A program made the translations under genes and the position numbers. This document shows positions 19,251-28,929 of a DNA stretch of 64,000 nt, one piece after another (the stretch's first letter is position 1; each line of letters begins with the position of its first letter). The notes beneath the pieces are model-generated. The model saw only the letters and a program-made list of their open reading frames with translations, searched no databases and had not been told where the DNA came from. This DNA is from Crocinitomicaceae bacterium. Its GTDB lineage: Bacteria > Bacteroidota > Bacteroidia > Flavobacteriales_D > Crocinitomicaceae. Location of the stretch: assembly GCA_021740745.1 (NCBI GenBank), contig JAIOZF010000002.1, positions 19,354-83,353 of the forward strand, written 5' to 3'.

Positions 19251-19383
19251 ATTGGAAACTAGAAACTAGAAGTTAGAGCTAGAAATTGGAAGTTAGAGCT
19301 AGAAGCTGGAAGTTAGAGCTAGAAACTGAGAATTCGTCAAACCTCTAACTCTAACCTCTAGCTCTAACCTCTAGCTCTATCCA
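19251..19383. repeat. Word-repeat locus A4 with three 20-bp units GAAGTTAGAGCTAGAARYTG, then CT-rich inverse
   Basis: gaagttagagctagaaattg gaagttagagctagaagctg gaagttagagctagaaactg ... cctctaactctaacctctagctctaacctctagctctat. Confidence 0.85.
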
Positions 19384-19404
19384 CTAATTAACTATATTTA
19401 CCTC

Positions 19405-21807
19405 ATGAAACAGTTGCTATTTTTCATTTTCTTTTTTTCGCTTTTAAACCTTTTTGGTCAAAAGAACTATTTCCTAAAAGATAGTTTTACGCAAGAAAGC
19501 ATTCCTTTTGCGAAGGTTAAACCAGCTGGTGCAACACCCTTTTTGGCAGATATTGATGGCGTTTTTAGCGTAGGGAATGATATTCTAAATGTTGAGATTA
19601 AAACAAGTGGTTACAGAGATACACTGGTTTATTTAGCGAATTGTGCTAACAACATAATTTTTCTTCAACCGACGATACAAAATGTAAAAGAAGTAATGGT
19701 CACAGCAGGAGAAAATCCCGCACATCGAATTATTGATAAAGCCATTGCGAATAGAAAGTTGAACAATCCGATGGAAAATGATGCTTTTCAATATGAAAGT
19801 TATAGCAAATTCATTTTCGACATCAATCGAGAGGAAATTGACCGCGTTGTGGCCCAGAAAGGAGATACAACACTTTCGAAAATTCAGGAATTTTTAGATC
19901 AACAGTATTTGTTCATGCTGGAAAGCGCCTCAACACGAACGTTTATTCCACCAGCGCGTGATAAAGAAGAAATTACGGCATACAAGGTATCAGGTTTTTC
20001 CGACCCTATGTTGTCCACTTTTGCCAATGAAATGCAGTCCTTTTCTTTTTATGAAAATCAAGTTCAATTGCTTGGAAAGAACTACATCAATCCAATCGCA
20101 TTTGGTGGTACCAATCGCTATTTATTTATTCTACAAGACACAACTGTCGTCGGAAAAGATACCACGTTCACCCTATTTTACCGACCTAGAAAAGGAAAGA
20201 ACTTTGAAGGAATGACGGGACAATTATACATTAATACCAATGGATATGCGATTGAAAAAGTGATTGCGTCGCCCTACTCTGATACCTTGACGAACAAAGT
20301 AAAAATTGTACAAGAATATGCTTTTTCGAATGGTAAAAAATGGTTTCCGAGTAAATTGAGTACTGAAATTATTATGAGTAGTTTAAACTTTTCCCCTCAA
20401 CTAAAACAAACTTTTTTGGAAGGAAAGGGTAGTACTTACATCAAAAATGTTTCCTTTGATTTAGACCCAGAAAGTAAGAAGGGATTTGACAATGTCTCAG
20501 TGACCACGAGCGATGAAGCAGGTGAGGTAAAGGATGAAATTTGGGATTCTTTGCGCATCTATTCTATTACGGAAAAGGAAAGTCGCACATATAAAGTGAT
20601 TGACAGTATTTCGAAAGCAAATCATCTCGACCGTCGCTTGGCAGCGCTCAAAATACTCACGGAAGGAAAGATTCCATTGGGTTACTTCAATATAGATATT
20701 TCACGCTTAATCAATTTCAATTTATACGAGGGTTATCGTTTTGGTGGTGGATTGGAAACATCTAAAAAGTTAATGAAACCAGTCGTTATTGGTGGATATG
20801 TAGCTTGGGCCAATCGCGATAAAGTATGGAAATATGGAGCTTATTCAACTATTCATTTATATCGTAAGAAAGGAATAAAATTGGATTTACGTTACCAAGA
20901 TGATGTGATGGAACGAGGTGGAGTAGGTTTTCAAAAAGATTTGTTTTCATTGACTGGAACAGCGATGTACCGCAATTTATTTATGAAGTACATGGATCAT
21001 CAACGCTTAGCCGAAGCAGTGTTTTCTGCCAATATCAAATCGAACATCAAGGTAAATGTTGGAGGAAATTTTCAACGAATTTGGTTTAACAGCGGATACC
21101 AATTCAAGCAATTAGATGATAACAATCAGAGTTTTAGTATTTCTCAAACTGATGTTGCTGAAGCGAGTTTAGAGTTTATTTGGAACATCCGTGAAAGGGT
21201 AATGCAATTAGGTGATCAACGAATTTCTAAAGGAACCGTTTATCCGAAAATCCGATTTAAAGTGGCAAAGAGTCTTCCTGGATTTTATTCTGCCCAATTC
21301 GATTACACACGCTTAAACATAGACATTCAACAAGATATTCCCATTCTTGCTTTGGGAAAATTTGCATGGTGCTTGTCAGGTGGACAAACAATTGGAGATG
21401 TACCACTTTTCTTGCAACAAGTTGGAAATGGAACAGGTCGACAGTGGAATTTATCGGTAAAAAACACCTTTGAAACGATGGCGCCAGGAGAATTTTACCA
21501 TACACGTCAAGCTGGACTTTTCACACGTATGGAATTCACGAAATTCAAAACCAACGCAAAATGGAACGAACCACAAATTGTTCTACATCACGCAATCGGT
21601 TATGGTGAAATGAACCTAAAATCATCTCATAATCTGACCTTTCAATCAATGGATAAAGGATTCTTCGAAGGTGGTTTGATATTAAATAATGTAATCGTTT
21701 CTGGTTTCAGTGGAATCGGAATTGGCGCTTTCTATCGTTATGGTTCCTATTCTTCAACGGATGCAATAAAGAATTTATACTTGAAGTTGAGTGTAAGTTT
21801 TAACTAG
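19405..21807 (+). CDS. DUF5686 / carboxypeptidase-regulatory-like outer membrane protein
   Basis: Signal peptide, 'FAKVKPAGATPFLADIDGVFSV', 'VMVTAGENPAHRIIDKAIANRKLNNP', beta-barrel-like C-terminus. Confidence 0.75.
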   Translation: MKQLLFFIFFFSLLNLFGQKNYFLKDSFTQESIPFAKVKPAGATPFLADIDGVFSVGNDILNVEIKTSGYRDTLVYLANCANNIIFLQPTIQNVKEVMVTAGENPAHRIIDKAIANRKLNNPMENDAFQYESYSKFIFDINREEIDRVVAQKGDTTLSKIQEFLDQQYLFMLESASTRTFIPPARDKEEITAYKVSGFSDPMLSTFANEMQSFSFYENQVQLLGKNYINPIAFGGTNRYLFILQDTTVVGKDTTFTLFYRPRKGKNFEGMTGQLYINTNGYAIEKVIASPYSDTLTNKVKIVQEYAFSNGKKWFPSKLSTEIIMSSLNFSPQLKQTFLEGKGSTYIKNVSFDLDPESKKGFDNVSVTTSDEAGEVKDEIWDSLRIYSITEKESRTYKVIDSISKANHLDRRLAALKILTEGKIPLGYFNIDISRLINFNLYEGYRFGGGLETSKKLMKPVVIGGYVAWANRDKVWKYGAYSTIHLYRKKGIKLDLRYQDDVMERGGVGFQKDLFSLTGTAMYRNLFMKYMDHQRLAEAVFSANIKSNIKVNVGGNFQRIWFNSGYQFKQLDDNNQSFSISQTDVAEASLEFIWNIRERVMQLGDQRISKGTVYPKIRFKVAKSLPGFYSAQFDYTRLNIDIQQDIPILALGKFAWCLSGGQTIGDVPLFLQQVGNGTGRQWNLSVKNTFETMAPGEFYHTRQAGLFTRMEFTKFKTNAKWNEPQIVLHHAIGYGEMNLKSSHNLTFQSMDKGFFEGGLILNNVIVSGFSGIGIGAFYRYGSYSSTDAIKNLYLKLSVSFN

Positions 21808-21889
21808 AAGTTAGAAGTTAGAATTTAGAATTTAGAATTTAGAAGTTAGCTCTAGCCTCTAACTTCTATCTCCAGCCTCTAATCCCTAA
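21807..21889. repeat. Word-repeat locus A5 (AG-rich half then CT-rich half) between convergent genes
   Basis: gaagttagaagttagaatttagaatttagaatttagaagttagctctagcctctaacttctatctccagcctctaatc. Confidence 0.85.
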
Positions 21890-24800
21890 AAGAAAGCTCT
21901 CAACTCCATTCCACCCGAATGAATCGTTCGATTGTTCTCTGATTTGCGACCGTTGTACTGCAAGGAAAGTTGCAGGTTTCTTGAAACTGAACGCTGGTAG
22001 CTAAAATTCCAAGTGTAGTTGGTTCCGGTGCGCAATCCTTCTAACATTTCGAAGCCGAGGGCCGAATTTTCATTTCCATTGTAATCAATTTGCACTAGTT
22101 TAATTCCTCCCTGTAAACTGCCTTTATCTGCTTGATTGTACTTAAATGTTGAACCGATTTCTGCAACCAATGCTTTTTCACCACCAAATTCAGCTGCATT
22201 CTGTTTGTCGGCATATTTGCCATCTAAGGTGACTCTAAAACTTGTGTTTGGTTGAAAAATGAAACTTGGTTGGATGAAATAATAGGATAGCAAGTAATTT
22301 CTTCCAGCTGTATAATCGGCATTCGATTCTTTTGTCCCGATTTGGCCTTTAGACTCAATTGAAAATACGCGTTTAATGTTCCATCGAAAGGACAATTCAT
22401 GGTAGGTATTGGCACGCGAATCAAAGCCTGTTGCTAAAAGTGTTTTATTTCGCACGTCTTGATAGGTGTATTCTCCACCAAAAATAGATGAGGTACGATT
22501 GAAGAAAAGGGTATTCCTCAAGTTCGTATTCGCAGCAATCAAATTCGTGTCTCTAATCTGAGTTGAAAATGGGTTAAATGCATCAGCTCCAGTGAACAGG
22601 TTTGTTTTGCGATTGATTCGCACCCTCGCTTGGTCGGAAAAACGTGAAAGCAATTTTAAAAAGCCTTTTTTGGAAGACCAAATACGTTCCGGTCGCCAAT
22701 AAACGGATTGATTCAATTCATTCGAATAGGTTTTAATGTATTGATTACTTGGCGTAAAAACCCGCACATAATTCGCTTGATCGACAAATTGAGCAATTTC
22801 AAACTCATTCAAATCTTTAATTCCATCCGCATTGTAATCAATCCATGTGTAAATTCCTTGTCCCGCGTTGACTTGTATATAAAGAAATTCCCTTTTCTGT
22901 TCTAAACCAGATCCTACTTCATAAAAATTATTCATGGTTAATGCCCCCTTAAATAAACGAACTTCATAATCGATTCTTCCCAACAGACTATTTTCAGGCG
23001 TTTGCTGAATCAATTGTGGATCAATAATTTTCAACTCGCGATAGCTGGTAACAACGTTGAGTGTTTGGTTTTTGAGTTGAACTATTTTTACTTCTCCTCC
23101 AGCGGTTTTAGCTTTTGCGGCTGATCGTAAATTTGTACTATCAGAAAGTCGGTCGAAGCGTTCACGATAGAACAGTTTGTACTGATTCTTTATGGAATCC
23201 CCATTCGCGATGTAAAATTGATAATCAAAAAACTGATAACTGGAGGTTTCTAATGGAACATCACCACCCGTAAAACGATTCATTTCGTGGTCATCAATGT
23301 AGCCAATTCTGATCCACTTGAAGTTTTGAGAAAATTCAGATCGGTGGCGAATAAATTCATTCTTTCGTTCAGCATCAGATGATAAATAACTCCCGTCCCA
23401 TTTCGCTCTAAATCCTTTCTTGTTCCATGCGCCATTTGTCGCTGTGCGAATTCCTTGATAGGCATCACCGATAATGTAATGTTGTCCTTCTAGGTTTATA
23501 TTTCCGTACGAACGATTTTTAAAATTTGTCCCTAAAATGGTTGATAATTGTGGACCCGTAAATCCTTTGTTACGCGTATTCCAATCACGATCAAATTCTA
23601 CAGCTCGGTATTGCTCTATTGGAACGAAATTTTTGTTGAGCGCTTCTACTTCAAGCTTTGTTTCGAGTGCCCAAGCAGGTAAACTATCGCGACTCAAAGG
23701 AATTGTCCCAATTAAGCGACTCCGATTGGAATAACCGTCATCATCCGAACTACTTAATTTAGAAAAGGTATTGAGGTCATTTTTGGTATAGGCAAATTCA
23801 CTTTCAACCCTGAGTTGCTTATTAATTTGATAACTAAATCCAGAAGAAACCATTTGTCGTTGCTTCGGAGTAATGATGAGTCGTGAAGCCGCATAATCTC
23901 CTTGCGAAACACCTGCAACAGGCGAAACCCATTTATACACTTTTCCGAGTGCATTTAAATTCGAGAACACATAATCGCCCTTGCCAGGACCTACAAAGGT
24001 GAATACTGCGCGATATAGCGCCGAATCTGGATTAACAGAATACACCAAAACAGAATCGTAACCGAGAGAATCAACCAACTTGTATAAAACTTGATTCTCG
24101 AAATAACCTACAGAATCGATACTGTTGACACGTGCCAATTCTAAACTATCTCCAATAGAACTTAACAACTGTTTTTGTGCTGGTGAAAGCTCTTGCTGCA
24201 AGGTTTGATTTTTAGCATCTTGTTCTGAATAGGCATTCAACCAAAAGTTGAATCTTTCAGATGAATAGGTGGTTGAAGTTTGAACAAGTGAGCGGGCATA
24301 GTTCAAATCGGAATATTGAAATTCAATCACAATACGCGAATCTTTGGTGATCAAGTAGCGCGAAGTGAAAACTATTTCCGCTGAATTGTAATTGATGACA
24401 TAATCGAATTCTTGTCCACGTTCCAGTTGTTTCCCATCGATAAAGACGCGCTCGGTTCCACCTAAAACGGTTATAAATGTTTCATTTTCACTTCCGCGTA
24501 AACGGTAAGGACCTTGATTTCCTTCCACACCTTGAATAATTTGGCGATTGAATTTACCTTTTGAAAGTGCTCCACTGACCTGCGTTTTCCATACAGAACT
24601 AGTGTCTTGGGTCCAGTTATATTCGACAGTTAATCCTTGTGCACGTTTCCGGTAATTCATAAAATATCCTTTCGGTTTGTACAACCAGAAATCACCTGCT
24701 ACCGTTTTAAATCGGTCATTATACAACTGAATGAATACCTGATCAAACTCTTGTAATTTGTTGGTGTTTCCATCGGGTTGAATTGGCAAATTGTCATCGG

Positions 24801-25428
24801 AAAGCGAGGCAATGAGCTTTAGGTTTGGACCGATATCACCTGAAAGTTCCAAATTCAAAGTAGAATTTACTCCCAGATCTTGGTTATTTCCAAATGAAAT
24901 TCCTCTAGAGATACTTCCTGATTTGGAGAGAGATGCGCCTCCAAAAATATCATTCACTTCATAGCTATTACTAATCAAAAACTTTTCGCGATCACCCTTT
25001 TGTTCGTTGTAAATTAATGATGTGTCGCGGGCGCCATAAACTTTTGAAAGATTCATGGGCAAAACGCGGTATTCAGCTGTTAATTGGCCCTCACATTGTT
25101 TCAAGATCCGCAAACTTGATTTTGAATGATTCAACTCATAAGAATCTATACCCAACAACACATCGTTGCAAAAAAGTTTAAAAGAGTTGGGATAAATGCT
25201 CAATGAATCGAGTTGAATTGCTTCCGCACTTGAAGAAATTGACTTTTTACGCAAAGTTGATGTCTGCCCAAAAGCCTGCACTGTTCCCAGTAACACAAAT
25301 ATAAATAGCAATATGTGACGAAAAAATGACATCTCTACGAAAGTACAACGTTCTTTGGAGAAAAATCGTGCATGAGTGAAAATTGAACAAAGAACAAAGA
25401 ACAAAGAACAAGGAGCAAAGCGATGCAC
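21886..25428 (-). CDS. Large outer-membrane beta-barrel-like protein (SprA-like motifs, uncertain)
   Basis: 'SGSISRGISFGNNQDLGVNSTLNLELSGDIGPNLKLIASLSDDNLPIQPDGNTNKLQEFDQVFIQLYND'. The likely start is the internal MSFFRHILLFIFVLLGTVQAFG; upstream codons are repeat-derived. Confidence 0.65.
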   Translation of the reverse strand: MHRFAPCSLFFVLCSIFTHARFFSKERCTFVEMSFFRHILLFIFVLLGTVQAFGQTSTLRKKSISSSAEAIQLDSLSIYPNSFKLFCNDVLLGIDSYELNHSKSSLRILKQCEGQLTAEYRVLPMNLSKVYGARDTSLIYNEQKGDREKFLISNSYEVNDIFGGASLSKSGSISRGISFGNNQDLGVNSTLNLELSGDIGPNLKLIASLSDDNLPIQPDGNTNKLQEFDQVFIQLYNDRFKTVAGDFWLYKPKGYFMNYRKRAQGLTVEYNWTQDTSSVWKTQVSGALSKGKFNRQIIQGVEGNQGPYRLRGSENETFITVLGGTERVFIDGKQLERGQEFDYVINYNSAEIVFTSRYLITKDSRIVIEFQYSDLNYARSLVQTSTTYSSERFNFWLNAYSEQDAKNQTLQQELSPAQKQLLSSIGDSLELARVNSIDSVGYFENQVLYKLVDSLGYDSVLVYSVNPDSALYRAVFTFVGPGKGDYVFSNLNALGKVYKWVSPVAGVSQGDYAASRLIITPKQRQMVSSGFSYQINKQLRVESEFAYTKNDLNTFSKLSSSDDDGYSNRSRLIGTIPLSRDSLPAWALETKLEVEALNKNFVPIEQYRAVEFDRDWNTRNKGFTGPQLSTILGTNFKNRSYGNINLEGQHYIIGDAYQGIRTATNGAWNKKGFRAKWDGSYLSSDAERKNEFIRHRSEFSQNFKWIRIGYIDDHEMNRFTGGDVPLETSSYQFFDYQFYIANGDSIKNQYKLFYRERFDRLSDSTNLRSAAKAKTAGGEVKIVQLKNQTLNVVTSYRELKIIDPQLIQQTPENSLLGRIDYEVRLFKGALTMNNFYEVGSGLEQKREFLYIQVNAGQGIYTWIDYNADGIKDLNEFEIAQFVDQANYVRVFTPSNQYIKTYSNELNQSVYWRPERIWSSKKGFLKLLSRFSDQARVRINRKTNLFTGADAFNPFSTQIRDTNLIAANTNLRNTLFFNRTSSIFGGEYTYQDVRNKTLLATGFDSRANTYHELSFRWNIKRVFSIESKGQIGTKESNADYTAGRNYLLSYYFIQPSFIFQPNTSFRVTLDGKYADKQNAAEFGGEKALVAEIGSTFKYNQADKGSLQGGIKLVQIDYNGNENSALGFEMLEGLRTGTNYTWNFSYQRSVSRNLQLSLQYNGRKSENNRTIHSGGMELRAFF
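25384..25412. repeat. (AAAGAAC)n word repeat
   Basis: gaacaaagaacaaagaacaaagaacaagg. Confidence 0.8.
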
Positions 25429-25452
25429 TGAGCTTGACTCCCCTTAGCCCGA

Positions 25453-25476
25453 GGTCCCTGAGCCCGCCGAAGGGCC
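25453..25476. repeat. REP-like palindromic element GGTCCCTGAGCCCGCCGAAGGGCC
   Basis: Same CTGAGC...CGAAG core as 18035-18064, read on the other strand. Confidence 0.55.
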
Positions 25477-25743
25477 GATATGATTTGAAAATTAGATGCC
25501 TACGGCATTTGAGGATTTGATTTTTTCAAATTGTCGAATTTTCAAATCTGCAATAGTTCTGTTATGCTGTTTCAATTTTCTTTTTCCCATCGATTTAGTT
25601 AGAATAAAAGCAGCATTGTTTAAATTGTGTGACGAATTTAAGTTTAACTTGAGCCCTCGTTTTGGTTCATTTGCGCTGTTAAAAAAAGTTAAGCCCAACA
25701 GAAACAAGAACAAGTCAAGTTACATTCGTTAAAACTTTTTTGT

Positions 25744-27351
25744 GTGTTTAAAATCAGAGTGAGTCTTATTTGGGTTTTGGTAGTGCTGGCAACCTTGGCA
25801 TTATTGGTGATTCAGGCGTTTCAAACAGCTCAGCTGTACGATAGGAAATCAACCCAACTTCGAAATAATCTTGCGACATCTTTGGAGCGAATTGCTATTC
25901 GTCATGAAAAAGCAGAGGATATCCGTCGTTATATGCACATCGTAAATCGCGATTTTAGCGGACAATACAAGGATATTCTCAAACAAGAATTCAAGCAATT
26001 ATTGGCTTCACAAGAGTCAATTTCCATTCAAGATACCGCGGTATTAGAAAATGGAGAGATTCATAATTACCTCGTTATTAAAGGAAAATCGTATGATTCT
26101 ATTTCAGGATTAAGTACAGAGCAAAAGGTACTCGCAAGAGATGTACGTCAGTTGCGTGATTTATTTGACAAGCAAAATAAAACAATACCAACAAGCGACT
26201 CGGTTAAACTAGCCATTCAGTTAGATCATCGCGTCATGCAGCAGATTTTTAAAAAGGCGAAATTCGTCAACGACATGATGCGAGAAGCTTTCCGAGACAA
26301 TGTCTATGAAAGTCCTGCAAAACGAATAGATGTTGCTTTTCTTGATTCTGTGATCAGCACCGAAATTGCCGATGATGATTTGCCTTCTAATTACAAATAT
26401 ATGGTGGCAGATGAGTTTGGTATACCCATCAAGTTCAACAATGCACCGCTAAATTATTCTACATCATTGGATACGCTCAAAACTGGGAAAACGGTCATGT
26501 TCCCGAGCAATATTCTGGATGACAATTTATATCTCCATATTTATTTTCCAGCAAGAAAGACCTTTATCTTAAAGGAAATGTGGGGTTCGTTGGCGATAAG
26601 TTTGACCTTAATGGCCATTATCATTTCTGCGATGATCTTTATGTTTAGAACCATTTTGACGCAAAAGAAATTGTCAGAAATGAAGAATGATTTCATTTCA
26701 AATATGACCCATGAATTTAAAACCCCCATTTCGACCATATCTCTGGCCTGTGAAGCCATGAGTGATTCGGATATGATGGAGCAAAGTGCCGAAGTTCAGC
26801 CTTATGTCAAAATGATTCAGGATGAGAATAAGCGCTTAAGTTTATTAGTTGAACGCATTCTTCAAAGTGCAGTAATTGAACGAGGTGAGGAAAAGCTACG
26901 AGAAGAAAAAATTATTTTGAACGAAGTGATTCATGAAGTAGCACACCACGCTCAATTTCGCATTCAAAACAGCAATGGGAACATTGTGTTAAAACTGCCT
27001 ACTGAACAATTTGAGATTATTGGTGATCCAATGCATGTGACGAATATTATCACCAACCTAGTTGACAACGCCATTAAGTACAGCGAAAAGGCACCAGATA
27101 TTGAAATAAGTTTGTTTAGAGAAAATAAGAAGATACACTTGACCGTTAAAGACCATGGTGTTGGAATTCGAAAGGAGCATTTGTCGAAAATTTTCGATAA
27201 ATTGTATCGTGTTCCAACTGGTAATGTACACAATGTCAAAGGTTTTGGCCTTGGATTGAGTTATGTGAAGGCTGTTGCAGAACTGCACGGTTGGAACATT
27301 ATTGTTAAAAGTAAATATGGAGAGGGATCTGAATTTACCCTCGTAATATAA
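25744..27351 (+). CDS. Sensor histidine kinase
   Basis: 'KNDFISNMTHEFKTPISTISLACEAM' (H-box), 'NLVDNAIKYSEKAPDIEI', 'DHGVGIRKEHLSKIFDKLYRVPTGNVHNVKGFGLGLSYV'; GTG start. Confidence 0.95.
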   Translation: MFKIRVSLIWVLVVLATLALLVIQAFQTAQLYDRKSTQLRNNLATSLERIAIRHEKAEDIRRYMHIVNRDFSGQYKDILKQEFKQLLASQESISIQDTAVLENGEIHNYLVIKGKSYDSISGLSTEQKVLARDVRQLRDLFDKQNKTIPTSDSVKLAIQLDHRVMQQIFKKAKFVNDMMREAFRDNVYESPAKRIDVAFLDSVISTEIADDDLPSNYKYMVADEFGIPIKFNNAPLNYSTSLDTLKTGKTVMFPSNILDDNLYLHIYFPARKTFILKEMWGSLAISLTLMAIIISAMIFMFRTILTQKKLSEMKNDFISNMTHEFKTPISTISLACEAMSDSDMMEQSAEVQPYVKMIQDENKRLSLLVERILQSAVIERGEEKLREEKIILNEVIHEVAHHAQFRIQNSNGNIVLKLPTEQFEIIGDPMHVTNIITNLVDNAIKYSEKAPDIEISLFRENKKIHLTVKDHGVGIRKEHLSKIFDKLYRVPTGNVHNVKGFGLGLSYVKAVAELHGWNIIVKSKYGEGSEFTLVI

Positions 27352-27358
27352 AAGAACT

Positions 27359-28051
27359 ATGAGCAAAGCACTGAACATTTTATTAGCAGAAGACGACGAA
27401 AACTTAGGTAAGTTATTACACACCTATTTGAAAACAAAGGGTTTCGAAGTGGATTTGGCGCGCAATGGCAAAATTGCCTTCGAACGTTTTAATTCTTCGA
27501 CTTACAATTTTTGCATTTTCGATGTCATGATGCCAGAAATGGACGGCTTTACACTTGCGAAAGAAATTCGAGAAATTGATAAAAAAGTGCCTATCTTATT
27601 TTTGACGGCGAAGTCAATGAAGGATGATAAATTGCAAGGGTTTTCTGTCGGTGCAGATGATTACTTGACGAAACCTTTTTCGATGGAAGAATTATTGGCG
27701 CGTATCACTGCAATTTTACGTCGCTCTGAGTCAAATAACGAAAAGACTGTCAATGAAGAATTGTTTATTGGCAAAATTAAATACGAACCAGAATTGCGCT
27801 TGTTGCATTTAGAGGAAGGCGTTAAAAAGTTGACAACGAAAGAAAATCAATTGCTGCAGTTGTTGGTGAAAAATGAAAATGAAATCTTAGATCGTCAAGC
27901 GACGCTTCGTGCTATTTGGGGTGATGACAATTATTTCAACGGCCGAAGCATGGATGTTTACATTGCCAAATTGCGTAAACTTTTGCGTGAAGATGAAGCA
28001 ATTGAAATCATGAATGTCCACGGAAAAGGATTTAAGTTTCTAATAAAGTAA
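27359..28051 (+). CDS. OmpR/PhoB-family response regulator
   Basis: 'ILLAEDDENLGKLLHTYL...FCIFDVMMPEMDGFTLAKEIR...GADDYLTKPF' and winged-helix C-terminus. Confidence 0.95.
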   Translation: MSKALNILLAEDDENLGKLLHTYLKTKGFEVDLARNGKIAFERFNSSTYNFCIFDVMMPEMDGFTLAKEIREIDKKVPILFLTAKSMKDDKLQGFSVGADDYLTKPFSMEELLARITAILRRSESNNEKTVNEELFIGKIKYEPELRLLHLEEGVKKLTTKENQLLQLLVKNENEILDRQATLRAIWGDDNYFNGRSMDVYIAKLRKLLREDEAIEIMNVHGKGFKFLIK

Positions 28052-28173
28052 AAAGCTAATTCTTACACCTGACGTGGGTCTAAGTAGGTCTTTGTCAAAT
28101 TAATTCGCACTTAAGAACCCAAGGTTCACGTTTACTCGCCAACTTTTTCTATTTTTGCGGCGTTTAAGAGGAA

Positions 28174-28902
28174 GTGAAGAATAGCATTAAATACATATTA
28201 CAGAAATTGTTGGGTTTTCGAACGTACCTGTATGTATTTGCGCGATTTAAAATCAAAACACTTCGTTCTGACGCAAAAGAAAAGGATTTCTTCCACTTCT
28301 TATCTATGTTAGAAGATGGAAAAGGAGATGTGTTAGACATTGGAGCCAACCTAGGAATTATGACAGTTCACTTGGCTCAGAAGCTTCCCAATACAACTGT
28401 TCATGCCATTGAACCAATTCCAGATAATATTTCTGTTTTAAAGCGAATCATTCAGCACTTTGGATTGAAGAAAATCAAAGTACACGAAGTCGCAGTAGGT
28501 GAAACGGAGGGCAAAGTGGATATGATTCTGCCGCACCAAGGGAAAACTAAAATGCAAGGTTTGAGTCACGTAAAGCATGATTCAATCACCGAATGGAACG
28601 AAGGAGAGGAATTTCAGGTTCCAGTGAATACCTTGGATAATTTATTAAATGGTAAGCCTATTCAAGGAATCAAGATTGATGTGGAGAATTTTGAGTTCTA
28701 TGCATTGAAAGGCGGGAAACGTATTTTGGAAAACAATCACCCCATCATCTACGCTGAATTATGGGACAATGAAAATCGCCAGAATTGCCTTGAATACTTG
28801 AAAGGAATGAACTACAATCCACACGTTGTCATGAATGACAAATTGGTTCCTTTTGATAAAAATGTGCATTGTAGTCAGAATTTTATCTTTATTTCAAATT
28901 AA
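28174..28902 (+). CDS. FkbM family methyltransferase
   Basis: 'DVLDIGANLGIMTVHLAQKLPNTTVHAIEPIPDNISVLKR', 'IQGIKIDVENFEFYALKGGKRIL'. Confidence 0.88.
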   Translation: MKNSIKYILQKLLGFRTYLYVFARFKIKTLRSDAKEKDFFHFLSMLEDGKGDVLDIGANLGIMTVHLAQKLPNTTVHAIEPIPDNISVLKRIIQHFGLKKIKVHEVAVGETEGKVDMILPHQGKTKMQGLSHVKHDSITEWNEGEEFQVPVNTLDNLLNGKPIQGIKIDVENFEFYALKGGKRILENNHPIIYAELWDNENRQNCLEYLKGMNYNPHVVMNDKLVPFDKNVHCSQNFIFISN

Positions 28903-28929
28903 TCAGTTCGATTTGCGTTAATTTCACGC

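Noticed and set aside
25492-25732. Overlapping ORFs on both strands (25492-25713 minus, 25496-25732 plus)
   Set aside because: Near-complete antisense overlap, no recognisable domain, and part of the region is inverted repeat
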